Source: Deltaproteobacteria bacterium (lineage in GTDB: Bacteria; Desulfobacterota; DSM-4660; Desulfatiglandales; HGW-15). Taken from it: a stretch of 64,000 nt of DNA. Made by a program: the position numbers and the translations under genes. Every line of letters begins with the position of its first letter. The first letter of the stretch is position 1. Below are positions 1 through 8,452 of this stretch, in pieces. The notes under the pieces were generated by a model. It was not told the origin of the DNA and ran no database searches. It worked only from the letters and a program-made list of their open reading frames with translations. The DNA lies in assembly GCA_019310485.1 (NCBI GenBank), contig JAFDEF010000010.1:25699-89698 (forward strand). The letters run 5' to 3'.

Positions 1-915
1 TATATCCTGTGAACCCCCGGCTGAGTCATGGTGTGTTCCGGTGTAGGTAGGGTCAGACGCGTTGGTTACCGTCACATTCCCGTAACCGCCGTCATCATCA
101 TTGAAGGTAAACTGCCCTGACAGGTCAAGACTGCTTAAGTCCTGGCGTTTCACGCCTACAATGATCCCGGGCCCCTGAACACCGTCTACGTTCTTGAGAT
201 CCCCTATCATCACCTTGCCCCCGCTTGCAGAGGGAAGTAGCATCATCTTAACGATTTCATTTCCTCCGGAGACTACGCTGATCCGCCCATTTCCAAGGTC
301 TTTCCAGGTTCCGCTATTAACAACAGCAGCAGGAGGAGTGGCCCCGAGATCGCCATCGGAGGCCTCCCACGTGCCACCGGCATCCACCTTAAAGGTGCCG
401 TAGTACGATTTGTAGCCCGCAGCGCATTGACCGGAATCCAGGGAGTCGTCGCATTGGAAGTTGATGTAGTTGTAAATACCGGCTATCTCTGTAGCTGTAT
501 AAGAGGTTGTGAGTGCCGGAACTCCTGCAAAAAGCATTGTGGTCGGATTACCGCTGACAGTAAGATCCGCTCCTCCAACAAGAAGCGTATTGGGAAGTAG
601 AATCAGCCGGGCATTCGGGTCACTGGAAGGCGTGTAGGTACCATCATCGTTATGTGTCAATGTGCCGCTGCCAGTGGTTCCTGCCAGTTCAAAATCACTT
701 TCAACAATATTGTAAGAATAACTCAGATTGCTCGTGTTAATCGTATAGGTAAGCAGGTCTCCTATACTTCCTCCTGAATTATAGGTGGTGCCGCTCGTGG
801 TTGTTGTGACTCCGCCGCCCCCACCGGTAGCCAGTATAGTGATTAACCCCAGGGCAGCAACCCCTGCCAGCAACACGTAACGTAGATTCTTGGCCAAAAG
901 CTTTTTCGTTTTCAT
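1..915 (-). CDS. Secreted glycine-rich protein, C-terminus beyond window
   Basis: An open frame of 305 codons runs from an ATG at 915 to the window edge without a stop, so the C-terminus is missing. The N-terminus has basic residues (MKTKKLLAKNLRY), then a hydrophobic segment at about residues 14-30 ending in ATGGGGG, which fits a signal sequence or membrane anchor; there is no lipobox cysteine. The rest is rich in Gly, Thr, Ser and Asp with alternating beta-like sequence, and has two cysteines around residue 150, as in an exported beta-rich surface protein. A GGAG lies about 12 bases before the ATG, inside the end of the upstream VanZ-like gene, so the two are probably cotranscribed. I do not recognise a family; the export call is firm, the function unknown. 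Confidence 0.7.
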   Translation of the reverse strand, partial: MKTKKLLAKNLRYVLLAGVAALGLITILATGGGGGVTTTTSGTTYNSGGSIGDLLTYTINTSNLSYSYNIVESDFELAGTTGSGTLTHNDDGTYTPSSDPNARLILLPNTLLVGGADLTVSGNPTTMLFAGVPALTTSYTATEIAGIYNYINFQCDDSLDSGQCAAGYKSYYGTFKVDAGGTWEASDGDLGATPPAAVVNSGTWKDLGNGRISVVSGGNEIVKMMLLPSASGGKVMIGDLKNVDGVQGPGIIVGVKRQDLSSLDLSGQFTFNDDDGGYGNVTVTNASDPTYTGTHHDSAGGSQDI

Positions 916-920
916 TTTTC

Positions 921-1418
921 TTACTTACTCTCCTTCTTCATTGTTTTTGTTAACACAAAATAGCCTGCTACCGTACCAAGCGCAACAGCCACCACATCCT
1001 GGAGGTCAAAAGTCCCTCCTTTAAAAAAAGGCCCTGCATTTTCAAGCACCGGCACCTTATTAAACCATTCAGGGATTATTTTCAAGGCAATTCTGTTGAA
1101 CTTCTGGAAAACTTCAAAGGCAATCTCGATAAGAAACCAGCTAAGGCTAACAACCAGGTACTCTATTTTCCGCTTTGAAACCAGTCCTGCTGTAATCAGT
1201 ATAAAAGAAAAGACGTGAAGAAAATCAGGAAGGCTGTTGCCGATCACTCCAAATACATGCGGAAACACGTGATAGAGGCTGATTCTAAGTTTACTGGCAT
1301 AAATAAAGTAAGTTTTTTCCGGGGGTCTCGAAATCAGATATACAAAAGCTCCCAGGCAAAGTGCCAGCACGCCAATGCCGATTTGCAGCCCATTCACATT
1401 TTTCCTGAAATCAGCCAT
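921..1418 (-). CDS. VanZ-like integral membrane protein
   Basis: The product has 165 residues and four hydrophobic segments, at about 12-30, 48-62, 66-82 and 142-157. The motif LPDFLHVFSF and the late acidic-hydrophobic stretch GTFDLQDVVAVALGT match the layout of VanZ-like or teicoplanin-resistance-associated membrane proteins. That family is widespread and mostly of unknown function, so antibiotic resistance should not be assumed. The gene ends 5 bases before the secreted protein at 915 and lies downstream of a small membrane protein and a response regulator on the same strand. The family call rests on pattern only. Confidence 0.6.
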   Translation of the reverse strand: MADFRKNVNGLQIGIGVLALCLGAFVYLISRPPEKTYFIYASKLRISLYHVFPHVFGVIGNSLPDFLHVFSFILITAGLVSKRKIEYLVVSLSWFLIEIAFEVFQKFNRIALKIIPEWFNKVPVLENAGPFFKGGTFDLQDVVAVALGTVAGYFVLTKTMKKESK

Positions 1419-1457
1419 AGAATAAGCGGCCTATTGAACAGAGCACAGGGAGAGTTG

Positions 1458-1649
1458 TTAGCTCCTATAGGACCAGACAATTACTCCATTGAATACAGCA
1501 CCAAGAAAAACAACAAAATATGCACCGGGTCTGCCGTGAACCAAGGCGTGATAAAGACCCAGAGCCATAAGTGTGCTCCCAATCACGATTCCTACAATGC
1601 TCGCAATTGTAAGTTTTTTCTTTTTCTCTTTTCTTCCGGCTTTCTTCAA
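1458..1649 (-). CDS. Small two-helix membrane protein, unknown
   Basis: This 63-residue protein has a very basic N-terminus (KKAGRKEKKKK) followed by two hydrophobic stretches at about residues 14-32 and 41-58, predicting a small inner-membrane hairpin with the lysine-rich end in the cytoplasm. Its ATG overlaps the TGA of the upstream response regulator (ATGA), which is strong evidence that it is a real, translationally coupled gene. I recognise no family. Coupling to the receiver protein suggests a shared process, but that is inference. Confidence 0.6.
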   Translation of the reverse strand: MKKAGRKEKKKKLTIASIVGIVIGSTLMALGLYHALVHGRPGAYFVVFLGAVFNGVIVWSYRS

Positions 1650-2011
1650 TCGAGAACTCTCCGAATTGCCTCCAGCAGATCCTCTATTCTGAAGGGCTTT
1701 GTGAAAACCCTTACAGCACCAAGCCCTTCAGCCACTTCAAGGTAGGGCTCAGGGCCAATATTGGCACCACCTGAGATAGCAATGATTTTCACATCCGGGT
1801 TCTCAAGCCTGAGGTCCAGGATTGTTTCCATGCCGTTTTTGCCCGGCATAACCATGTCGGTTATGACAAGGTCGGCCGGTCTTTCCCTGTAAAGCTCCAC
1901 TCCGCGCGTACCATCAGGAGCATCCAGGACTTCGTAAGCCGAATCCTCCAGGACTTGCTTGAGCATGGCCCTGATTTCCTCTTCATCTTCTATTATCAAT
2001 ATTAGCGCCAA
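1646..2011 (-). CDS. Single-domain response regulator (receiver only)
   Basis: A 121-residue CheY-like receiver with no output domain. The acidic pocket is at E8/D9, the phospho-acceptor is D52 in VITDMVMPG, the conserved Ser/Thr region is AISGG, and the invariant lysine is in FTKPF near residue 105. It should be phosphorylated by a histidine kinase and act through protein contacts, or as a phosphorelay intermediate. No kinase is adjacent; the nearest one in the window is at 34.8-36.4 kb. It is coupled by an ATGA overlap to the small membrane protein downstream. Confidence 0.9.
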   Translation of the reverse strand: MALILIIEDEEEIRAMLKQVLEDSAYEVLDAPDGTRGVELYRERPADLVITDMVMPGKNGMETILDLRLENPDVKIIAISGGANIGPEPYLEVAEGLGAVRVFTKPFRIEDLLEAIRRVLD

Positions 2012-2060
2012 GGTTTTTCCCTTCCCTACCCTGCAAGTGCATGCGCCCTGGCTTATCCTG

Positions 2061-2465
2061 TCAGAAACCCCTGTATGCTATGTCATCATCTGGATCATAT
2101 GTGCAATCATAATACTCTATTACCTGGGCGTCTTCCACTGCCTTAAAGCGGTGGGCGCACCTTGGATAAATGATCACTCGCTGGCCCTCGTGCAACTCAA
2201 GCTCCGATCTCTTCCCTGTGTCCAAGTCCACAAGGCTGACATTGAGCTTTCCGCTTATTATGTAGAAGTGCTCTACCTTTTTTGCATGGTAATGGCCACC
2301 CCTGTAATGGCTCTCGCCCTTTTTGAGGCTAAAGTACCCCAGGTGTTTGAAGTTTTCCCCGTCTTCGATAAGAGCGAGCTCTCCTCGTGGCTGTAAAAGT
2401 CGCTTTTGCCGCAAAAACTTGTCCGTTACCGGCAAATCTTCTATTATTATTTTTTCTTCCCTCAT
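2061..2465 (-). CDS. Cupin-domain protein, possible sugar 3,4-ketoisomerase type
   Basis: A 134-residue single cupin. The first metal-binding motif reads GHYHAKKVEHFYIISGKLNV (His, His, Glu) and the second is around YPRCAHRF. Length and the HYH-K-E-FYIISG pattern resemble the WxcM/FdtA group of dTDP-hexose ketoisomerases and related small cupins, so a nucleotide-sugar role is possible. No nucleotide-sugar genes are nearby, so the substrate is undetermined. It lies 49 bases upstream of the response regulator and may share its transcript. Confidence 0.65.
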   Translation of the reverse strand: MREEKIIIEDLPVTDKFLRQKRLLQPRGELALIEDGENFKHLGYFSLKKGESHYRGGHYHAKKVEHFYIISGKLNVSLVDLDTGKRSELELHEGQRVIIYPRCAHRFKAVEDAQVIEYYDCTYDPDDDIAYRGF

Positions 2466-2486
2466 GGAGTTAACAATGACGTTCCA

Positions 2487-2768
2487 CTATTCCCCAACAA
2501 GTAATTCCGGGTCGCACTTGCACTTACCCGCTTTTTTCCCGCATATACTGCAGGGTAATTCCTCAAGGTATTCCTGCCACTGGTTGGAACTCACAATGCC
2601 CTCCCGTTGCTTATCCGATAGCCTGTTGTCAAAAAAATGCGGGAGTTTCTCGAACAGATCAGTCCCCTTCATTTTCTTCAACACCTTACCATCTGCCAGG
2701 GTATCTGCAGAAGCAGGCAGAACTAGACTATAGGCTAGAGTTTCTTCGGATTCTTTTTCCATTTCCAC
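2487..2768 (-). CDS. Hypothetical protein with a C-terminal cysteine knuckle
   Basis: A 93-residue, mostly helical, charged protein. The C-terminus carries CSICGKKAGKCKC, a CxxC plus CxC arrangement that could bind one zinc ion. There is no signal peptide. It lies 21 bases upstream of the cupin gene on the same strand. I recognise no family; the Cys cluster and good codon structure argue that it is real. Confidence 0.5.
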   Translation of the reverse strand: MEMEKESEETLAYSLVLPASADTLADGKVLKKMKGTDLFEKLPHFFDNRLSDKQREGIVSSNQWQEYLEELPCSICGKKAGKCKCDPELLVGE

Positions 2769-2817
2769 TGACCTCCAATCTTGCCTGGAATATGATTGTT
2801 CAAATCAAATGATACGC

Positions 2818-4194
2818 TTAGCCCATTGCTTCACGTTTGAGGATATCATAATAAGTCAGGATTCTTTTCACGTACCTGACAGGTTCCCTCCCCCTGCAAT
2901 ACCCGCTTCTTGTTTTCTTGTAATATTTCCGGTGGCATAGAAGGGGAAGGGTCTCTTCCAGGGCAGCCCAGCTATTGGGGTCAAGTCCCTTCTGCTTGGC
3001 AATTTTCTGCGCATCTTGCACATGCCTGTACCCGACATTATAGCTTGCAAGAGCCAGGAGAAGCCTATCCGGCTCCCTGGCATGCCCAAACATATCGTAG
3101 AGTTTCTTGAAGTACCTGACTCCTGCCCTAATGCTCTGCTCTGGTTCCAGACGGCTCTTTATTCCCATATCCCTGGCAGTATCAAGGGTAAGCTGCATAA
3201 TGCCCCTTACGCCCGTGTGACTTCTTGCCCTTGGGTCAAAGTGGGATTCCTGGTAGATCATCGCCGCAATCAACCGCCAGTCAAAACCATATTTCTTGGC
3301 TGCCTGTTGGATCACTGCTTTGTATTTTGGAAGCCGACTCTCCAGGCTTCTGTGATACCTTTTCAAATCAACATAATCGAAGGTATCCACATACGCAAAG
3401 TATTTGTTGTAGATCCTTGCAAAGGTTCCATCCGCCTTTATGTGCCTAAAAAACTCGTTAATCTTGCCAAGGAGCGCAGTTTCTCCTTTCTTAACAGCCC
3501 AGCCCAGTTTTACCGGTCCCCCTACCGGAAAGGCAAGTTTGATGTCAGGATAGTATCGCCGGTTCAAAAGGGCTATTTGGGAGTCGGACATGGTAACTTC
3601 GATCTCCTTTTCCGCCACCATTCTGATCAACTCTTCAGTGGGCATATCATCATAGATTTTTACCTTAATATTAAGTCCCCTGCCCTTCAACCCGTTCAGC
3701 AAGTCTTCATAAGAAGTTCCCTTTCTTACATGGATAGTCTTACCGTTAAGGTCCCGGATCCCTTTTATGGCTTGATTACTCTTATGAGTAATGATGTATT
3801 GCGTAACAACAAGGTAGCCTTCCGAGAAGTCCACCCGCTCCTGGCGCGAGGGTGTGATGCTCATGCCGGCTGCAACAAAATCTCCCTTGCCCTTTTCAAG
3901 ATCTTCGATAAGACCTTCCCAGGAGGGAGTTGCCACCTTGAGCTTTGCCCCAAGGTATTTGCTGAACGCCACGGCAAGGTCATATTCAAACCCCATGGGC
4001 TCATCGCGGTAAATGTAGTAGCAGTGCGCATTGTTCCTGGTCAAGACAGTAATTTTCCCGGATGAACGGATTTTCTGAAGCGCATCTTCTTTTTTAGCGC
4101 AGGAAACAAGATACACAAAGCCAAGGATAGCTAAGATCAATGCCAGATGATTCCATTTGACCCTTTTCATGAAGACTGATGGGGATATTTGCAT
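2818..4194 (-). CDS. mltF: Membrane-bound lytic murein transglycosylase F
   Basis: This 458-residue protein cleaves peptidoglycan non-hydrolytically in the periplasm. An N-terminal hydrophobic segment ends in a lipobox (VYLVSC, Cys near residue 32), so it is a lipoprotein. Residues about 45-270 form an extracellular solute-binding family 3 domain (ITVLTRNN, GFEYDLAVAFSKYLG, AGMSITPSRQERVDFS). Residues about 295-440 form the SLT domain, with catalytic Glu in AMIYQESHFDP, GIMQLT, and ASYNVGYRHV. This domain order is diagnostic for MltF. The start is ambiguous between M1 and M9; M1 is kept because an AGGA lies upstream. Confidence 0.93.
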   Translation of the reverse strand: MQISPSVFMKRVKWNHLALILAILGFVYLVSCAKKEDALQKIRSSGKITVLTRNNAHCYYIYRDEPMGFEYDLAVAFSKYLGAKLKVATPSWEGLIEDLEKGKGDFVAAGMSITPSRQERVDFSEGYLVVTQYIITHKSNQAIKGIRDLNGKTIHVRKGTSYEDLLNGLKGRGLNIKVKIYDDMPTEELIRMVAEKEIEVTMSDSQIALLNRRYYPDIKLAFPVGGPVKLGWAVKKGETALLGKINEFFRHIKADGTFARIYNKYFAYVDTFDYVDLKRYHRSLESRLPKYKAVIQQAAKKYGFDWRLIAAMIYQESHFDPRARSHTGVRGIMQLTLDTARDMGIKSRLEPEQSIRAGVRYFKKLYDMFGHAREPDRLLLALASYNVGYRHVQDAQKIAKQKGLDPNSWAALEETLPLLCHRKYYKKTRSGYCRGREPVRYVKRILTYYDILKREAMG

Positions 4195-4255
4195 GTGATA
4201 ATTGTCGGGTTCCTGGTTTCAGGAAATCTTTTTCGCGTCTTACGCCTTATCCCAC

Positions 4256-4789
4256 TTAAAGGTTCTTGCGAATAAGCTCTAAGAGATTGCTGATTTCTGC
4301 GGGGGTCAACTTACCGTCTTTTCTGAAGATAAGCTTTCCCTGCCTGTCAAAGGCCAGAACATCACTGTTGTTGTCCGCCAGGTTCCAGGTCTTGACCAGA
4401 ACCTTCTTGTAGTCACGCACGTAAATTGTCCTGGGATAGCGCTTTTGTTTCTCTTTGAGAGAGGAGGAGATTGCAAAATTCGGAAGCCATGTTGCAGCCA
4501 TGTTTATAATGGCCACTGACTGGAATTTTTCGCCTGGAAACTTCTCCTTAAGAATAGCCTCGCTTGTCTCATTGTTAAGATCCTTTTTGTCTGGATCAAC
4601 GTAAAAGAGAACATAGACCTTTCCCCTTAGCTCCTCGCTGCTCCAGGGACTTCCATCCAGCCGTCCTCCCAGTTTACCCTTCAGCTCAACTTTTTGAGGT
4701 ACTTCTCCCATTTTGAGCTGAGCAAGGGCAGAGGGCAAGAAAAAGAAAAGCACAAGTAACAAAAGCAACAGTTTCAATGAGTATTTCAT
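4256..4789 (-). CDS. YtfJ-like periplasmic thioredoxin-fold protein
   Basis: A longer frame opens at 4882, but the ATG at 4789 is preceded by a strong AGGAGG and begins a classic signal peptide (MKYSLKLLLLL, cleavage after SALA), so the mature start is set here (177 residues). The body has a thioredoxin-like pattern: GKVYVLFYVDPDKKDLNNE, then an alternating beta-alpha core and DVLAFDRQGKLIF. It lacks a CxxC active site, so redox activity is unlikely. This fits the YtfJ family of exported proteins with no established function. It lies downstream of a nucleotidyltransferase gene and upstream of mltF on the same strand. Confidence 0.65.
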   Translation of the reverse strand: MKYSLKLLLLLLVLFFFLPSALAQLKMGEVPQKVELKGKLGGRLDGSPWSSEELRGKVYVLFYVDPDKKDLNNETSEAILKEKFPGEKFQSVAIINMAATWLPNFAISSSLKEKQKRYPRTIYVRDYKKVLVKTWNLADNNSDVLAFDRQGKLIFRKDGKLTPAEISNLLELIRKNL

Positions 4790-4874
4790 ATTAACCCTCC
4801 TGAGAATAGGTTTTAGTTTTCGCGCATTGTCCCCTGCACATTTTTTGTTGCCGTCTCCAAGGCAAAACCATCTG

Positions 4875-5426
4875 TCAATCAATCTCTTTAAGAAGTGTGT
4901 TGAATTGTCTGGTGAATGGCTTTTTCAAGGTTGTTGAGAACTTTCTCAGCCAGCGGCGCACATAAGCGACATCTATCTCCGGATTCTTAGTGAGGACACT
5001 TTTGGCGTCTTCCAAGTCCCTCGGACGCCCGGCTATGACCTTGTGAATCAACAAATCTTCAACTGAAGCGAATCTCACTAAAGCGGCTCCCATTTTTACA
5101 ATATGCACACGTCTCATTGCCTGCTGTTCATAATCGGAAAAGGAAAAAATGAAGTCTACCCGAATTTCAGTTTCGGGATCCTGGCAGGGAAGAACCATAG
5201 TCCTCCTTGTAAAAGATTCAGGGTCCACGAGAGGCTCCAATCCAATCCTTCCAGCAAGCTCCAAAATCATGTCAAGTCCTTCGAGTGTCATCCCGACTGT
5301 GATATCAATATCGCGAGTGAGCCTCGGTTCACCATAAACAAGAACGGCCTGGCCGCCGATGATCATGTAAGGCACGGAGTTCTCGTCAAGCGCGAGTGCG
5401 ATCTTTTCCAGAAGACGTTCGAACAT
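4875..5426 (-). CDS. AbiEii/MNT-like nucleotidyltransferase
   Basis: A 183-residue protein of the DNA polymerase beta nucleotidyltransferase superfamily. The core reads MIIGGQAVLVYGEPRLTRDI followed by DITV, which gives the GG and DxD metal-binding signature; a helical C-terminal part contains RPRDLEDAKSVL, typical of the AbiEii-like group. The ATG at 5426 is chosen over an in-frame TTG at 5441 because AAGG sits at proper distance. It overlaps the upstream 78-residue gene. Some relatives are toxins acting on tRNA in toxin-antitoxin or abortive-infection pairs, but many are uncharacterised, so the defence role is inference. Confidence 0.75.
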   Translation of the reverse strand: MFERLLEKIALALDENSVPYMIIGGQAVLVYGEPRLTRDIDITVGMTLEGLDMILELAGRIGLEPLVDPESFTRRTMVLPCQDPETEIRVDFIFSFSDYEQQAMRRVHIVKMGAALVRFASVEDLLIHKVIAGRPRDLEDAKSVLTKNPEIDVAYVRRWLRKFSTTLKKPFTRQFNTLLKEID

Positions 5427-5622
5427 TGAGCACCTTGGCAAGATAGATATCCACCTCTACTCCCTCCAGGGGGTCTTTTGTCGGCAGCACGCACAACCGC
5501 TTCGCTTCTTCATAAAGGGCTTCAAAGATCTTGAGATTCCTGAAGTAATCCGCTTTCCGTCTTTGTGCAAGCTTTTTGTCGAAGTCCTTTAGTAAACGAG
5601 GTCCCTTTATCAATTTATCCAA
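5386..5622 (-). CDS. Small protein preceding nucleotidyltransferase, possible partner
   Basis: A 78-residue basic, helical protein (LLKDFDKKLAQRRKADYFRN, then FEALYEEAKRLCVLP). Its 3' end overlaps the nucleotidyltransferase start by 41 bases, so the two are translated together. I recognise no named family. The arrangement of a small charged protein directly upstream of, and overlapping, an AbiEii-like enzyme fits a two-gene toxin-antitoxin-like unit, with this protein as candidate antitoxin or accessory subunit. Confidence 0.55.
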   Translation of the reverse strand: MDKLIKGPRLLKDFDKKLAQRRKADYFRNLKIFEALYEEAKRLCVLPTKDPLEGVEVDIYLAKVLNVRTSSGKDRTRA

Positions 5623-5803
5623 CCCCCAGAAAAAAACCTATACCCGCGCAGTCTATTTCCCTGTCAAAAGGAACAGTTTAGAAACGGTCCCCACATAGTC
5701 TGGGTCCTAAAGAAGACATGCATTCAAATTTTATAAATACACTTATCTTGTTGATTTGTCAAGAAATCCCCGCAATAGAGCGTTTGAGCATCATGCTGTT
5801 TCT

Positions 5804-6619
5804 TTACCAAACCTTGAAACCGGATGTTGACTTAGCGCGGCTCCTTTTGCCTGTTGGGGTGCGTGGACATAGCGCTCTTGCCAGGGCAAGGCCCAGATTG
5901 TCATATATCCCGGGATCATCAGGCTCTATAGCCAGGGCCTGTTGAAATAAACAAATAGCCCTGTCCGTTCTGCCGATAATCTGAAAACAACGTCCGAGGT
6001 TGTTGAGCGCATCCACAAAGTTGGGCTGCATCTCGAGAGCCTTTTGGAATGAAGAAATTGCTTGTTGCCAGGCCTTTTTTTCCACGTAAAACAAACCCAC
6101 ACCATTCCAGGCTTGTGGGTAATCGGGTCTTAATGCCAGAGCTTTTTTGAACTCCCCCAATGCATTCTGGAGGCTGCCGTTTTTGAAAAAGCTTACCCCA
6201 AGATTGAAATGGGCCTCGGCATTTTCCGGCAAAAGCTGAAGCGCTTTTAATTGAACGGTAATTGCATCCTTAAACTTTCCCTTTGTGCAATAATAGACCC
6301 CAAGATTGTTATAGGCCAGATACGCCTGCGGATATTTTTGCAGTACGTCCTTCCAGAGCGTCTCACTATCATGCCAGACTTGGTTTCTCTTATAGGTGAG
6401 GATCGACAAAGTTATGACCCTCACAACAAATACAACCACTAAGCCGATTTTATGGACAATCCCGAGGCCTTCTGGTTTCGAGCTGAACGATTCAATAGCC
6501 ACCCCTATGAGATAAAAAATTCCAATTGATTCCGGATGACAGAGGTATTCTTGAAGAGAAAAGGCAAGCTGCGTGCCGACCTCCACGGAAGCGGCGGCCG
6601 GAGTTTCATGAAACTTCCA
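5804..6619 (-). pseudogene. N-terminally truncated TMTC-like TPR protein remnant
   Basis: The readable part (from about 6586) starts abruptly in what looks like the last membrane segments of a multi-pass glycosyltransferase-like protein: EYLCHPESIGIFYLIG resembles the family pattern ERYLYLPSIGF. This continues into YKRNQVWHDSETLWKDVL and then about four and a half TPR units (YNNLGVYY, HFNLGVSFF, WNGVGLFYV, LNNLGRCFQ, YDNLGLAL). Full-length relatives have some 400 or more residues before this point, which are absent. The frame runs directly back to the stop codon of the FecR gene. The C-terminal LCPRTPTGKRSRAK looks like non-homologous read-out. Probably a deletion remnant; a translated TPR protein of about 260 residues is the alternative. 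Confidence 0.6.
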
Positions 6620-8437
6620 TTAATTCAAGATGCGGCTTATCTCTCGATCTGTGGTAGCTCCGCCTTTGTTGCCCTGGAAAATACCGACCGCATGTGCATC
6701 TGCTGAACCATTAGGAGAAATGTCCATCCTCCAAACACCGCCCATGGAATCAGCATTGGGCCCGTAAAAGGAGCCATAAGCGGCCTTTTGATCGGCGTCA
6801 TTACCGCCTACCAGCCAGGTGCCGGTGGAGGGATCAATGCTAAATTGGCTGCCGCTCAGGGTGCCTGAAGCGTCAGAGATTGTTGCACTGACGCCACCTG
6901 TAACAGGCTCTTGAACGTGCACCTCAAAACCTGTTATGGTGCCGGGCAAAAAGTCAACGTCAGCCTGAAAGTAGCCGCTCATGTCTTTTCCACCCCCGGA
7001 GGTCCAGTACGTACCATAAGCCTCACCAGTATAGGTTGCCTGCACGTTGGCACTGGCAAGGTCACTCATTTTGGCATCCGTGGTTACATCGCCAAAGATG
7101 TAGTAGCCATTGTCCACCCAACCGCACAAGGTCCTGCTGGTATCCATGTCAAATGAACGTTTCGTATTCCACCTGCCCCACTCCATGTAACTATTGCTTC
7201 CCAGTACTTCGGTTAATACGGGTACAGATGTTCCCAGGTCCCCTGAATCACCGTCCAGGGATTGAACCCTGGTGAAATAAGAGATGCCATCAATCGAGGC
7301 AGTTCCCTGCATGACATTGCTTGCAGCGTCGTATCCCTTGACAGTACAGCCGGCGGAGCTGAATGGTTGCGGGCTCGTGCTGATATATGAGCCCCCCCAG
7401 TAGATGAGTTTAATAGGATCTTCTGTAAGCAATGCAGAGAAATAGCCGTATTTGTTCGCAGGTTGTTGTCCTTGTCCGATCAGGCCCTGTTCCTGTCCCT
7501 GCTGCTCAGCATCAACGCTCGTCTGGCCCTCTGCCTGGTCACTGCCTTTGTCTCCGCCCTCCTTGGTCGAGTCGGTCTCTCCGGCGCCGGTTTCTCCCTT
7601 GCCTCCTTCACCACCTTTGCCCTTTTCACCTCCGCCTTCTTCTCCACCCTCTGTATCGGAGATAAACTGCTCGGCATCCTCAGGCTCTGTAGGCTGAATC
7701 ACTCCTTCTTCCCACGTCTCACCTTCTCCAACCTTCTGGCCGTTTACATTCACCTCTCCTTCAAATACATAGACAATGGTCTCCCAACCTGCTGGATCCA
7801 CGGCAGCCAGTTGCAGATGGCCGAAATCGCCTGCGGCTGCAAGCTGAATGGGCCGCGCTGCGCGTGGCTTTTCCCCCACTTTTCTCACCTCGACTCCGAA
7901 CTTGGTTCCCCTGATACCCAGAACGGCTGTTGGAGTATTTATTGTAGCTCGTGCCGTCCTGTATTTAAAAAGCCGAAGCATATAGAACATGGCCTTGCCC
8001 CAGGCCATTCGAAGAACAGAGCGCTTTTTCCCTGCCCTGGGATTGTCCACATATTCGTCAACCTCGATGCGGGTGTTCTCCCCCATGGCGATCAGATCCC
8101 TTGTAGTGAACTTCAGCCGGCACCGAGAGTCTTTAAGAGTGGTAACAACATCGTGGAGGTATAGCCTGTCGCCGGAAGCAGCAAAGTAGGCCTCCTTGGT
8201 CTCCCGGTGGAGCACCACCGCGTAACCTCTGACGCTCTTAATCACTCCGGCCTTCCTGGCACGAATAGGAATGAAGTGGTCTGCTATATCCACTGCCTGA
8301 AGCTCCTCGGGCAGCATCCCTCGGGGGGCGGCCAGGCCTCTTTCCTCCGCAGCTCCTTCCCTGCAAAGAGCCTGATGCGTAACAACAAAGACAAACATGC
8401 CAGCAAGCAGTAATGGTAAGACGGTCCGTTTCATCAC
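6620..8437 (-). CDS. FecR-domain secreted protein with acidic low-complexity linker
   Basis: A 605-residue exported protein. A signal peptide covers residues 1-25 (TVLPLLLAGMFVFVV, then ALCREG). A FecR domain covers about 60-185, with GDRLYLHDVVTTL, RCRLKFTTRD, IEVDEY and TPTAVLGIRGTKFGVEV. A Gly/Glu/Lys linker of about 75 residues (about 255-330) follows, rich in GGEEGGGEKGKGGEG. The C-terminal part (about 335-605) is Gly/Ser/Thr-rich and beta-like. FecR domains sense or bind envelope ligands; this one has no TonB or sigma-factor context. Its start lies 15 bases after the stop of the TPR/barrel gene upstream, so the two are cotranscribed and probably work together at the outer membrane. Confidence 0.85.
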   Translation of the reverse strand: MMKRTVLPLLLAGMFVFVVTHQALCREGAAEERGLAAPRGMLPEELQAVDIADHFIPIRARKAGVIKSVRGYAVVLHRETKEAYFAASGDRLYLHDVVTTLKDSRCRLKFTTRDLIAMGENTRIEVDEYVDNPRAGKKRSVLRMAWGKAMFYMLRLFKYRTARATINTPTAVLGIRGTKFGVEVRKVGEKPRAARPIQLAAAGDFGHLQLAAVDPAGWETIVYVFEGEVNVNGQKVGEGETWEEGVIQPTEPEDAEQFISDTEGGEEGGGEKGKGGEGGKGETGAGETDSTKEGGDKGSDQAEGQTSVDAEQQGQEQGLIGQGQQPANKYGYFSALLTEDPIKLIYWGGSYISTSPQPFSSAGCTVKGYDAASNVMQGTASIDGISYFTRVQSLDGDSGDLGTSVPVLTEVLGSNSYMEWGRWNTKRSFDMDTSRTLCGWVDNGYYIFGDVTTDAKMSDLASANVQATYTGEAYGTYWTSGGGKDMSGYFQADVDFLPGTITGFEVHVQEPVTGGVSATISDASGTLSGSQFSIDPSTGTWLVGGNDADQKAAYGSFYGPNADSMGGVWRMDISPNGSADAHAVGIFQGNKGGATTDREISRILN

Positions 8438-8452
8438 TCCTCCTCCGGATTG

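Noticed and set aside
921..1418. Vancomycin/teicoplanin resistance gene
   Set aside because: VanZ-like membrane proteins are common in bacteria without resistance, and no other van genes are present.
7432..8164. Plus-strand frames across the FecR gene, including a 233-codon frame
   Set aside because: They are produced by the biased codon use of the low-complexity linker on the other strand and show Leu/Ser/Pro-rich nonsense.
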